From Brevibacterium yomogidense (GTDB lineage: Bacteria; Actinomycetota; Actinomycetes; Actinomycetales; Brevibacteriaceae): a DNA stretch of 64,000 bases. Where the stretch lies: the NCBI RefSeq assembly GCF_016107685.1, contig NZ_JABASY010000001.1, forward strand, positions 896,187-960,186, in the 5' to 3' direction. This document shows, piece by piece, positions 7,701-16,180 of the stretch (positions are counted from its first letter, which is position 1; every line of letters starts with the position of its first letter). The notes under the pieces are model-generated. The model worked only from the letters and a program-made list of their open reading frames with translations, searched no databases and was not told where the DNA came from. Made by a program: the position numbers and the translations under genes.

Positions 7701-9245
7701 ATGAAACGAATTGCCGCAGCAGTGGCACCCCTTCTCCTCCTCACGGGGTGTGGTGCCGCTGAAGCTGGGGGCTCCGAACCGGTGCCCACGGAAACACAGA
7801 GCCCGCAGTCGGGCGAACTGGACGACCCGTTCTTCGCGTATGACCGGCCGGAGGACTTCGAGGTGGTCGAAGAGCGCGTGGCAGTCCCCGTGAGAGACGG
7901 CGCAGAGATCGCGTGCGACCTCCTCCGCCCCGACGCGGAGGGCGAGTTCCCCGGAATCGTCTACGAGTACACCGCATATGCCGACAGCGTCGGCGACTTC
8001 GCAGAGAACGCAGAATACTTCGTCACGAGAGGGTACTCCGCGCTCATCTGTCAGGCGCGTGGGTCCGGGGACTCACCGGGCGAGCTGGATCCGTTCGGCC
8101 CTCAGGAGCAGGAGGACAACTACGACGTCATCGAATGGCTCGCTTCCCAAGACCATTCGACGGGTCGCATCGGCCAGATGGGGCTGAGCTACGGCGGTCA
8201 CACCTCACTCCTCGCAGCCGTGAATAAGCCTCCTCACCTGGAGGCCATCATCCCCATCAACGGCCTGAGCGACTGGTACGAGAACACGATCTATCGGGGC
8301 GGAATCTACTCTCCGCGGATCCGCGACTGGCAGGAGGCGGTTGCCCCCGCGACCCTCGACACCTATGCGGACAACCCCCTGTACAACGAGTTCTGGGAGG
8401 ACCGCAGTGTGGCATCCCGATGGGATGCGCTCGATGTTCCGGTGTTGGAGATCAACGGGTGGTACGACCGCTATCGCGATGGCATGGTGAAGAACCACAT
8501 GGCGAGGCCGGAATCAGTGTGGATGGTGTCGGGTCCTTGGGAACACGGTTATCCGCAGGATCAGGAGGAGCCCTTCTCCGTGGGTGCCTACCTCGCGTGG
8601 TGGGACCACTGGCTTCAGGAGTCCGATGATGCCCCTCTCCCAGAGACCAAGATCGTCTCGTACGAGCTGCCCGGGGGAGAGGACGGCGCGGGGTGGAGAC
8701 AGTTCGACGAGTGGCCGGCGGACGGTGTGGAACCCACGACGCTCTGGTTCGATGACGACTCCGGGTTGACTGAGGATCCCGGGACGACGGGTACGCGCAC
8801 CTTCTCGGTCAATACGAGTGAGAACTCCGCGTCCGACGATCAGCAGATCCTTGCCGAGACCTCGCCGCTGGAGGACGACCTCGTGATCGCGGGGAACATC
8901 CTTGCCGACCTCGCCGTCACGTTCACCGCGGACGACGGCGCTGTGGCAGTCGTGGTCGAAGACGTCGATGCCGACGGTGACGCGACGAGGGTGACAGAGG
9001 GCTGGCTGCGAGCAAGTCACCGCGACGGTCACGAAGAACTTGTCCCGGTCGAACCCGGCACCGAGTACGACCTGTCGGTCGATGTCTGGCCCACGCACTA
9101 CCGGTTCCTCGAAGGCCACCAGCTGAGGGTGCGGGTGTCGAGCGACGACTACCCGGAGATCGAATCGAGCGCACCGGCAGGTGAGGTCACGGTGCGCACG
9201 GGCGAGGGGGCGTCGTCTCTCACCCTTCCGGTGCTGCCGGAGTAG
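7701..9245 (+). CDS. CocE/NonD-family (S15) hydrolase lipoprotein
   Basis: A 514-residue lipoprotein (MKRIAAAVAPLLLLTGC lipobox). It has an alpha/beta-hydrolase domain with ICQARGSGDSPGE, then the nucleophile elbow GLSYGG with Ser163, and probable acid and base Asp256 (NGWYDRY) and His282 (PWEHG). The C-terminal third is the beta-rich jelly-roll typical of X-Pro dipeptidyl-peptidase/CocE proteins (around residues 330-514). Family knowledge: members cleave esters, amides or X-Pro peptides; cocaine esterase is one. The ATG at 7701 is chosen over 7653 because GAAGGAG precedes it and it gives a clean signal peptide. Inference: an extracytoplasmic, membrane-tethered esterase or peptidase. The next gene, also a secreted hydrolase, starts 56 bases later. 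Confidence 0.86.
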   Translation: MKRIAAAVAPLLLLTGCGAAEAGGSEPVPTETQSPQSGELDDPFFAYDRPEDFEVVEERVAVPVRDGAEIACDLLRPDAEGEFPGIVYEYTAYADSVGDFAENAEYFVTRGYSALICQARGSGDSPGELDPFGPQEQEDNYDVIEWLASQDHSTGRIGQMGLSYGGHTSLLAAVNKPPHLEAIIPINGLSDWYENTIYRGGIYSPRIRDWQEAVAPATLDTYADNPLYNEFWEDRSVASRWDALDVPVLEINGWYDRYRDGMVKNHMARPESVWMVSGPWEHGYPQDQEEPFSVGAYLAWWDHWLQESDDAPLPETKIVSYELPGGEDGAGWRQFDEWPADGVEPTTLWFDDDSGLTEDPGTTGTRTFSVNTSENSASDDQQILAETSPLEDDLVIAGNILADLAVTFTADDGAVAVVVEDVDADGDATRVTEGWLRASHRDGHEELVPVEPGTEYDLSVDVWPTHYRFLEGHQLRVRVSSDDYPEIESSAPAGEVTVRTGEGASSLTLPVLPE

Positions 9246-9301
9246 TTGCTCTTGACGCTGTCCTACGTTTCATTCATCAATCCCGGGAGGGGCAGATCCA
9301 G

Positions 9302-10912
9302 ATGAGAAAGCCGTTGAAGACTGCATCCGCGGCACTTGGAATCGTAATGCTGCTGGGCGCCTGTAGTCCAGAAGGTGATAGCGACACTGAGGTCAGCAGC
9401 TGTGAAGATATCTCCGGATTCGTGCTGGACGATGCTCAAGTGGACGTCGCGGCGGAGGTCTCCGAGGGTGACGAGTTGTCGATGCCCGGTTCGCAGGAGC
9501 TGATCCAAGACATGCCAGAGCTGTGCAGAGTTCAGGGAACAGCTACGCCCGTCGATGGTTCCCATATTGGCTTTGAAGTGTGGCTTCCTAAGGAATGGAC
9601 TGGCCGCATCCACATGGTTGGTAACGGCGGCTACAGCTCCACGATGAATGCTGGACTGATGCGCAGCCTGGCAGAGGGAAGCGACGTTGCGGTTGCAACA
9701 GACACTGGCCATACCGGTGATGATCTCTCGTTCGGGAGGGACAATGTCGAAGCGCAAGTTGACTGGGGCCACCGAGCCGTCCATGAATCCATAGTGGCGG
9801 CAAAGGAGATTGTGAGGAGCTTTTATGGCGGACAAGCCGAATATACGTACTTCAGCGGTTGCTCTACGGGTGGTCATCAGGGATTGATGGAGGCTCAGCG
9901 CTATCCCAATGACTTCGACGGGATTATCGCCGGAGCCCCAGGCAACAACCGCACAAACCTCAACCTTGGTTTCCTGTGGCAATTCCTGAGTAACCATGAG
10001 CCAGAGGGTGGTTCCGAGACCATCCTGAATAGCGCAGACCTTCAGGAGATCAACCGCGCCTTCGTCGATCATTACGACGAGAGGGACGGAGTTGAAGATG
10101 GTGTAATCGCGGATCCTTCGGACCTCGAATTCGATGCGAAGGTGCTTGAGCAGGAAGGAGTGTCGCTCACTGATCAACAGATTGATGCACTTGAGGCCAT
10201 GTATCAGGGTCCTGAGCATCGTCGCACAGGAGAGACGCTCTACCCTGGGTGGCCGGTCGGCAGCGAATGGATTGAAAACGACGAGGGAGGTGCCGGATGG
10301 GATCAGTATTGGGCGGACCCCGAGCGCCCTGCCGAGCCCTCCCGAGCTGACTTCTTCCGACATTGGGTCTTCGAAGATCCGGAGTGGGATTGGTGGGAGT
10401 TCGACTGGGACGAAGACGTTGACCGAGTGCACTCACAGGTCGGGTCGATTGTCGACGCTACGGATCCGGACCTACGCGACTTTCAGGAGTCGGGAGGAAA
10501 GCTGCTCATGTTCACGGGATGGCAGGACCCAGTTGTGTCGGCGACCGACGTCATCGACTATTACCAGCAGGTAGTTGATGAATCTGGATCGATAGATTCT
10601 GCGCAGGAGTTTGCGAGGCTCTTCATGGTCCCGGGTATGGGCCATTGCGGCGGTGGGCCGGGGGCAACTGTGTTCTCGTCCTCCACACAAGGGGTGGAAC
10701 CTCTGCGTGACGATGCACAGCATAACCTCATTCGAGCGCTGGAGAGTTGGGTGGAGGAGGGCGTGGCGCCAGAGCAGATGGTGGCGTCTCACTTCGACGA
10801 CGAGGGTGAGCCGGAGTTCACACGGGCGCTTTGTCCGCATCCACAGACAGGAGTCCATCGTTCGGGCGGCGATGAGGCGAAGGCAGCGAGTTTCGAATGC
10901 TCAGATGAGTAG
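9302..10912 (+). CDS. Tannase/feruloyl esterase-family lipoprotein
   Basis: A 536-residue protein with a lipoprotein signal (lipobox LGAC) and the tannase/feruloyl esterase architecture. The CS-D-HC motif is complete: Ser188 preceded by Cys in SGCSTGGHQG, Asp409 in TGWQDPVV, and His448 followed by Cys in GMGHCGGGPG. In this family the flanking cysteines form a disulfide that brings Ser and His together. The lid insertion between Ser and Asp is rich in Trp and acidic residues. Function by family: hydrolysis of feruloyl, galloyl or other aromatic esters outside the cell. Codon use is visibly less GC-rich than neighbours, with many A/T third positions, suggesting recent acquisition. GGGAGGGGCAG precedes the start. 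Confidence 0.86.
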   Translation: MRKPLKTASAALGIVMLLGACSPEGDSDTEVSSCEDISGFVLDDAQVDVAAEVSEGDELSMPGSQELIQDMPELCRVQGTATPVDGSHIGFEVWLPKEWTGRIHMVGNGGYSSTMNAGLMRSLAEGSDVAVATDTGHTGDDLSFGRDNVEAQVDWGHRAVHESIVAAKEIVRSFYGGQAEYTYFSGCSTGGHQGLMEAQRYPNDFDGIIAGAPGNNRTNLNLGFLWQFLSNHEPEGGSETILNSADLQEINRAFVDHYDERDGVEDGVIADPSDLEFDAKVLEQEGVSLTDQQIDALEAMYQGPEHRRTGETLYPGWPVGSEWIENDEGGAGWDQYWADPERPAEPSRADFFRHWVFEDPEWDWWEFDWDEDVDRVHSQVGSIVDATDPDLRDFQESGGKLLMFTGWQDPVVSATDVIDYYQQVVDESGSIDSAQEFARLFMVPGMGHCGGGPGATVFSSSTQGVEPLRDDAQHNLIRALESWVEEGVAPEQMVASHFDDEGEPEFTRALCPHPQTGVHRSGGDEAKAASFECSDE

Positions 10913-10959
10913 CGAGGAATGGCTCCGTGAGCATTAGGCTGCCTGCCTGAGTTCGTCAA

Positions 10960-11007
10960 GAGTCTGCGGGATCAGGTATCCGTCTGATTCTCTGATCCCG
11001 CAGACTC
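10960..11007. terminator. Bidirectional terminator between convergent tannase and acyl-CoA synthetase genes
   Basis: GAGTCTGCGGGATCAG (10960-10975) pairs perfectly over 16 bases with CTGATCCCGCAGACTC (10992-11007) across a 16-base loop. It sits between convergent genes. Confidence 0.8.
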
Positions 11008-11049
11008 GCATGGCCGCCTCGAACTTGCCGTCGTTCGTTCGTCAGCCAC

Positions 11050-12738
11050 CTACTCCCGCAGCATGCGCCGCATGATCTTCCCGGTGGCGGTCTTCGGCAT
11101 CTCGTCGAGGATTCCGATACTCCGGGGGATCTTGTACGCCGCCAGCTGCTCGCGGCAGTGCGCAACGAGTTCCTCCTCCGTCACACCCTGCCCAGCCTTG
11201 AGGGTGACGAACGCGGCGACGGTCTCCCCGCGGTAGGAGTCCTCGGCGCCCACGACCGCGGCCTCGGACACGGCCGGGTGGTCGTAGAGGATGCCCTCGA
11301 CCTCGCGGGGCCAGACCTTGTAGCCGGCGGCGTTGATCATGTCCTTCTTGCGGTCGACGAGGTAGATCCACCCCTCCGCGTCCCGGAACGCCACGTCGCC
11401 CGTGTGGAGGAAGCCGCCGTCGGTGATCTCCGCCGCGGTCGCCTCTTCGTTCCCCCAGTAGCCGGGGGTGATCTGCGGGCCGCGCGCCCAGATCTCGCCG
11501 TACTCCCCGTCGGGCAGGTCGGCACCGTTCTCGTCGACGATCCGCAGCTCCGTGTCGTACACGGCCTTCCCGACGGACAGCGAGCCCGAATCGGGGTCGA
11601 CGGGCGACCGCTCGCCGCGCGGACCCACCGTGATGGGGGAGGCCGTCTCGCTCATCCCGTAGGCGGCGTGGATGTAGGAGCCGTACACCTTCTCGAGCCG
11701 GTCGGACAGCGACGGGGCGACCGGTGCCCCGCCCGTGAAGATCACCTCGAGGTTGTCGAGGTCGCCGTCCTTCAACTCCGGCGAGTCCGCCATCGCCATG
11801 AGTGCCGTGATCGCGCCGATCGTGAAGGTCGGCCGCCAGCGGCGGATCGACTCGAGCACCGCGACGGGGTGGAACCGGTGGCTCAGCACCAGGGGGTGGC
11901 CGCCGCGAATGCCGTACGCCAGGTGCCCCACGGATCCGGTGATGTGGAAGAGCGGGGCCACCGCGAGGATCCCCTGCCCCGGCTCGAGCCCTCCCATCTG
12001 CACGTACGTCTCCGCGTTGAAGGCGAGGTTGCCGTGCGTGTTGATCGCGCCCTTCGGGTTGCCCGTCGTTCCCGACGTGTACGTGAGCAGCGCCGGGTCG
12101 TCCGCCGCCACCGCCGGCGTCGGCACCCCGCCCGCGCCCGAGGTGCCGGCCGGCTCGGTGCCCGGACCGGCCTCGTCGACGAGGTCCTCGAGGGACAGGA
12201 GGGTGGTGCCCTCCGGTGCGGGGCGGGCCGCCTGCACGTCGCCCGGGACCGTCTCGTCCCGCACGCAGCTGTCGTCGGCCACCCAGCGACGGAACCGGCC
12301 GATGACGGTGACGCGGACGGAGGAGTCGGCCACGACCTCGGCGGCGACGTCGTCCCACAGGGTCGGGAGGGTGACGAGGGCGACCGCACCGGAATCCTGC
12401 AAGTGGTAGCGGAGCTCGCGGGCGGTGTTCATCGGGTTGATGGGCACACCGACCGCGCCCACCTTCCACGTCGCGAGGACGCCGACGACGAACAGCGGAT
12501 CGTTCTGTGGGTAGATCGCGACGCGATCACCCGCGGCGACACCTTCGCGCGCGAGAGTTGCAGCGAGAGCCCGCGCCTGCGCGTCGACCTGTCCGAACGT
12601 GAGGGTGTCCGCGAAGGAGTGGAGGAACGGCTCGTCCGCTGATTCCGCCACCCGGTGCTCCCACGCGTCGATCATCGTGGAGAACGCGGGGGTGAGGGAT
12701 TCCGTGAACGGCTTCATCGGATCGACGGGCCGCCTCAT
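11050..12738 (-). CDS. AMP-dependent acyl-CoA synthetase/ligase
   Basis: About 562 residues of the ANL adenylation family. The P-loop-like motif is TYTSGTTGNPKGAINTHGN, followed by AAYGMSETASP, GFLHTGDVAFRDAEGWIYLVDRKKDMI and the C-terminal lid motif PKTATGKIMRR with the catalytic lysine. The ATG at 12738 overlaps the upstream stop as ATGA; an alternative start lies at 12717. Role: activation of a medium/long-chain or aromatic acid to its CoA ester (substrate unknown). It is translationally coupled to the cyclase-family hydrolase upstream and divergent from a TetR regulator and an acyl-CoA dehydrogenase. Together they look like a CoA-dependent catabolic module. Confidence 0.9.
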   Translation of the reverse strand: MRRPVDPMKPFTESLTPAFSTMIDAWEHRVAESADEPFLHSFADTLTFGQVDAQARALAATLAREGVAAGDRVAIYPQNDPLFVVGVLATWKVGAVGVPINPMNTARELRYHLQDSGAVALVTLPTLWDDVAAEVVADSSVRVTVIGRFRRWVADDSCVRDETVPGDVQAARPAPEGTTLLSLEDLVDEAGPGTEPAGTSGAGGVPTPAVAADDPALLTYTSGTTGNPKGAINTHGNLAFNAETYVQMGGLEPGQGILAVAPLFHITGSVGHLAYGIRGGHPLVLSHRFHPVAVLESIRRWRPTFTIGAITALMAMADSPELKDGDLDNLEVIFTGGAPVAPSLSDRLEKVYGSYIHAAYGMSETASPITVGPRGERSPVDPDSGSLSVGKAVYDTELRIVDENGADLPDGEYGEIWARGPQITPGYWGNEEATAAEITDGGFLHTGDVAFRDAEGWIYLVDRKKDMINAAGYKVWPREVEGILYDHPAVSEAAVVGAEDSYRGETVAAFVTLKAGQGVTEEELVAHCREQLAAYKIPRSIGILDEMPKTATGKIMRRMLRE

Positions 12739-13688
12739 CGGATCGCGACCGGATTGACCGGCGACCCCGTCGCACGGTGGATCTTGAGAGGAGCCGCGAC
12801 GTAGAAGAAGTCCCAGCGGCCGTCCTCCGCACACGCGGCGGCGAGTTCCTCGAGGTCGCAGATCTCCGTGAGCGCGATGCCCAGATTGCGCATGAGCGCG
12901 TTGTGCAGGGTGAGCGCGACACCGGTGTCCGGGTCGGTCGTCACCTCGTTCGCGATGGTGTCCGTCACGAGGTTGGGGATCTCCATGTCGTGGAACCACT
13001 GAACGAGCTCCGGGCTGTACTGCAGCCCCGGCTCGCAGAAGTCCTCGTAGAACTTCTCACCCTGTTCGAAGAACAGCTGCAGGTGGTTGGTGCGGATGAG
13101 GAGCACGTCGTGCTTCTCGATGGTGACGCCCTGTGCCTCGGCGGCCTCGAGGAGGTCGTTGTGGTCGAACGTGCGCTTGGCCTCAATCGCGTCGACACCG
13201 AAGTGGCGTGCCATGTCGATGAGGACGCCGCGACCAGCGACGCCCCGCTGCGCGATCGGTTCGACGCTCGCCTTGTCGAGGCCGCCGATCGTCGTGCGCG
13301 CGTCGTAGCCGTTCCAGATCTTCCCGCCGTACCAGACGTGGCCCAGTGCGTCGTACTGCGTGGATCCCTGGAGGAAGGCGACGAGCTTGTCGTCCGCGTA
13401 GTGGAGGCCGCCGGGGAAGTTCGGTGCGTCGTCCCCGTCCCACGCGGATTCGTCGATGACCATCTCACGCTCAGCGGGGAGACGGGACGGCCACACCGGG
13501 TCCCCCTTGGGGTCGCCGATGAGTCGTTGGAGTGTGTGCACGTCTCCGTTGCGGATGCTGCGCACACCACGGAGCACTTCGTCGTTGGTGAGGAAGTTGA
13601 GCGCCCCCACTTCATCGTCGTCGCCCCAGCGGCCCCAGTTCTTCGGGGCGTCCGCAAGGAGTTCGGTGAGGTCCGGTGCATCTGCCAT
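12735..13688 (-). CDS. Cyclase-family (KynB-like, PF04199) metal-dependent hydrolase
   Basis: A 317-residue protein of the cyclase/kynurenine-formamidase-like superfamily: NWGRWGDDDEVGALNFLT at the start, LQGSTQYDALGHVWYGG in the metal-site region, ARHFGVDAIEA, and LHNALMRNLGIALTEICDLEELA near the end. In classical KynB the metal site reads HxGTHxDxxxH; here the first histidines are replaced (QGSTQYDALGH), as in a branch of this family whose chemistry is not well defined. It heads the leftward unit with the acyl-CoA synthetase. The start was chosen at the first ATG, preceded by CGAAAGGCGAGAG. Possible roles are hydrolysis of a cyclic amide, lactone or formamide intermediate (inference). Confidence 0.83.
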   Translation of the reverse strand: MADAPDLTELLADAPKNWGRWGDDDEVGALNFLTNDEVLRGVRSIRNGDVHTLQRLIGDPKGDPVWPSRLPAEREMVIDESAWDGDDAPNFPGGLHYADDKLVAFLQGSTQYDALGHVWYGGKIWNGYDARTTIGGLDKASVEPIAQRGVAGRGVLIDMARHFGVDAIEAKRTFDHNDLLEAAEAQGVTIEKHDVLLIRTNHLQLFFEQGEKFYEDFCEPGLQYSPELVQWFHDMEIPNLVTDTIANEVTTDPDTGVALTLHNALMRNLGIALTEICDLEELAAACAEDGRWDFFYVAAPLKIHRATGSPVNPVAIR

Positions 13689-14124
13689 GGTGCTCTCGCC
13701 TTTCGGGAGTCGTCACGCTCGCGCCACGGGCGGCGAACGGGCCACGAGGAACGGTGGCCCAGCCGGTGGGTGACGGCGATCAGCGCGCCGGTCGTCGTTG
13801 GCCGGTCCCGTCAGGATCGCCCTGATGCTCGACGGGTGTCAAGGCTCTGGAGGGAACATCCACGAACAGATGTTCGCCAAAGTGCGTTGTTCGCGGCGGA
13901 ACACTGATGGGGTGAACTCGAGTGGAGGCGGCCGGTTCACGCGCTCAGGATTCGGCCGACGGGAGGCCCGCAATCAGTGGGTAGGGGATCGTATTCCATC
14001 GGTCGATCACCACCGCGCAATCGGTGGGAGTGCGAGGAAGAGACGCTGCCAGAGGGAGGGTTCCGAAGGCTGTTGACGAACAAGCGTTCGCCGCTTAGCG
14101 TGGAGGGGATCGCGAGGAGGCGGC
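13689..14124. promoter_or_regulatory. Divergent control region with two CGAAC-N4-GTTCG palindromes
   Basis: 436 bases without a gene between the leftward cyclase/synthetase pair and the rightward tetR. Two palindromes of the same architecture occur: CGAACAGATGTTCG at 13863-13876 and CGAACAAGCGTTCG at 14077-14090. The second lies inside the spacer of a good promoter: TTGACG (14073-14078), 17 bases, TAGCGT (14096-14101). Binding there would block polymerase, as expected for TetR autorepression. Confidence 0.65.
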
Positions 14125-14766
14125 ATGGCGAAGATGCGAACCGGCAAGGATGCGATCCTGGACGCCGCGGTGGATCGATTCGAGCGATTGGGCTACCACG
14201 GCACGTCGATGCGCGACATCGCGCAGGGAGCCGGTCTCACCGTCGCCTCGATCTACAACCACTTCCCGTCGAAGCAGCTGATGCTGCAGGACATCATGGT
14301 GCGGGTGCTGAGTGACGCGCTCGCCCTCACGCGCAACGCGGTGCTCCGCGCGGAGCGGCACCCGGTGGCCCAGCTGAGCGCGCTCGTCCACACGTGGCTC
14401 GTCTTCCACTCCGAACGGCGGGCGGAGGCTCTCATCGGCGCGTCGGAGATCCGCAGCCTCGATCCGGCCGGCCGGCGCCTCATCGTCGCACTCCGCGATG
14501 AGCAGGAGGCCCTGTTCCGCAGCGTCGTGGAATGGGGTGTCGAAGAAGGGGTCTTCGCCACCCCCTATCCGGAGGACGCCGTCCGCGCGCTCATCGCGAT
14601 GGGCACCTCGGTGTCCTCCTGGTACAAGCCCGACGGCCCGCTCACACCCGAGCAGATGGGTGAGCGGTACGTGCGTCTGGGACTGGGCACGGTCGAGGCC
14701 ACAGAACCCCGTCCGGTAGAGGTGGCGACGAGTCCCGCCCCAGGAGACTTCGAGAGCGACCTCTGA
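14125..14766 (+). CDS. TetR-family transcriptional regulator
   Basis: A 213-residue TetR repressor. The N-terminal HTH spans about residues 8-54 ([20 protein letters not shown] then [20 protein letters not shown]). The C-terminal ligand domain resembles TetR proteins of acyl-CoA/fatty-acid catabolism, though no ligand can be assigned. GAGGAGGCGGC is the ribosome-binding site. The gene sits 35 bases after a CGAAC-N4-GTTCG palindrome embedded in its promoter, and a second copy lies toward the divergent cyclase operon. Inference: local repressor of both directions, probably responding to a CoA thioester. The acyl-CoA dehydrogenase follows 56 bases downstream and is likely cotranscribed. Confidence 0.9.
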   Translation: MAKMRTGKDAILDAAVDRFERLGYHGTSMRDIAQGAGLTVASIYNHFPSKQLMLQDIMVRVLSDALALTRNAVLRAERHPVAQLSALVHTWLVFHSERRAEALIGASEIRSLDPAGRRLIVALRDEQEALFRSVVEWGVEEGVFATPYPEDAVRALIAMGTSVSSWYKPDGPLTPEQMGERYVRLGLGTVEATEPRPVEVATSPAPGDFESDL

Positions 14767-14822
14767 GTCAGCAGAGACCAGCGCCGCAGCGAATCAATCC
14801 AGTGCAGCACCGAAGGAGAACC

Positions 14823-16061
14823 ATGCAAGGACAGTTGAAGGCGATGCCCGTCCGTCCCGATGTCGATTCGCTCGACCTGCGGCCGTCGGCGCGCGCTCTG
14901 GAGGTGCGGGAGCAGCTTGTCGACTTCATGCACACGAAGGTGTTCCCGGCGGAGGCAGCCTACGAAGCGCATCGGGCGGAGAAGGGCCTGCACGACTCGT
15001 CGGTGCCTCCCGTGGTCGAAGAGCTCAAGGCCGAAGCGAAGTCACGAGGTCTGTGGAATCTGTTCCTGCCGTCGGAGTCGGGGCTCAGCCAGCTCGACTA
15101 CGCGGGGCTCGCGGAGATCACCGGGTGGAGCCTCCACCTGGCGCCCGAAGCGACGAACGGGCAGGCACCGGACACCGGCAACATGGAGCTCCTCCACATG
15201 TTCGCGACAAGGGAGCAGAGCGAGCGGTGGCTGACACCGCTGCTGAACGGCGAGATCCGCTCCGCGTTCGCGATGACGGAACCGGACGTCGCGAGCTCCG
15301 ATGCGACCAACATCCAGACGACGATCACCCGGGACGGCGACGACTACGTCATCTCCGGACGGAAGTGGTGGACCTCCGGTGCGGCGGATCCGCGGTGCGA
15401 GCTCCTCATCGTCATGGGGAAGACGGACGTGGACGCGGAACGGCACCGGCAGTAGTCCATGATCCTCGTGCCCATGAACACTCCGGGAGTGCGCGTCATC
15501 AGGGACCTTCCGGTCATGGGCCACCACGATCAGCACGGTCACTGCGAGGTCGCGTTCGACGACGTCCGGGTGCCCGCGACGAACCTGCTGGGTGAGGAGG
15601 GGGCAGGCTTCGCGCTCGCCCAGGCGCGGCTGGGGCCGGGACGGATCCACCACTGCACGCGGGCTCTCGGCGCGGCGGAACGCGCGCTGTCTCTGCTGGT
15701 GTCCCGCGCGCAGGATCGGGTGGCGTTCGGCAAGCCGCTCGTCGAGCAGGGCAGCGTGCAGCAGGACATCGCGGAATCACGGATCGCGATCGATCAGGCC
15801 AGGCTGCTGTGCCAGTACGCGTCGAAGGTCATCGACGTGCACGGGAACAAAGCCGCGGCACCGTACGTGTCGGCTGCGAAGGTCGCGGTGCCGCGCACGG
15901 CTCTGCAGGTCATCGACCGGGCGATCCAGGTGCACGGCGGGGCCGGCGTGAGCGACGACGTGCCACTCGCCGCGATGTACGGATGGCACCGCGCGATGCG
16001 GATCTTCGACGGGCCCGACGAGGTCCACCTCCGCACGCTCGCCAAACGCGAGACCCGCTGA
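14823..16061 (+). pseudogene. Acyl-CoA dehydrogenase (ACAD10/11-like) interrupted by an in-frame TAG
   Basis: The two halves lie in one frame (412 codons) and together form a complete acyl-CoA dehydrogenase: [16 protein letters not shown] and [11 protein letters not shown] on the N-terminal side; VAFGKPL, IQVHGGAGVSDD and MRIFDGPDEVH on the C-terminal side. Codon 211 is TAG at 15453-15455, within ERHRQ-stop-SMILVPM. The usual family sequence there is HRQQSMILVPM, so one CAG-to-TAG change explains it. As encoded the enzyme would be truncated before the middle of the beta-barrel domain and the FAD site. A sequencing error, amber suppression, or a second product starting at ATG 15459 are the alternatives; no good ribosome-binding site precedes 15459. 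RBS AAGGAGAACC precedes 14823. Confidence 0.8.
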
Positions 16062-16180
16062 GGGCGACGGACTGAGCAGAACTCGCTGAACCGGGCGCCG
16101 CCGGGCGTCCCGTTCAGCGGTGCTGAGAGCGGGCACCACGGCGGGGTGCTGTGGAGCGTGTGCTGAGCTCTGCGGCACCG

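Noticed and set aside
15453..15455. TAG read as pyrrolysine or other recoding
   Set aside because: No pyrrolysine genes or recoding signal are visible, and the family expects Gln at this position, one base change away.
15459..16061. Independent second gene encoding the C-terminal half of the acyl-CoA dehydrogenase
   Set aside because: No ribosome-binding site precedes ATG 15459, and the half lacks a complete FAD or substrate site; a broken gene is simpler.
15777..16180. C-terminal extension of lipoprotein copy 1 as a real domain
   Set aside because: The paralogues stop at the WDASAG motif; the extension is Arg/His/Val-rich antisense sequence of the acyl-CoA dehydrogenase and follows a probable one-base insertion.
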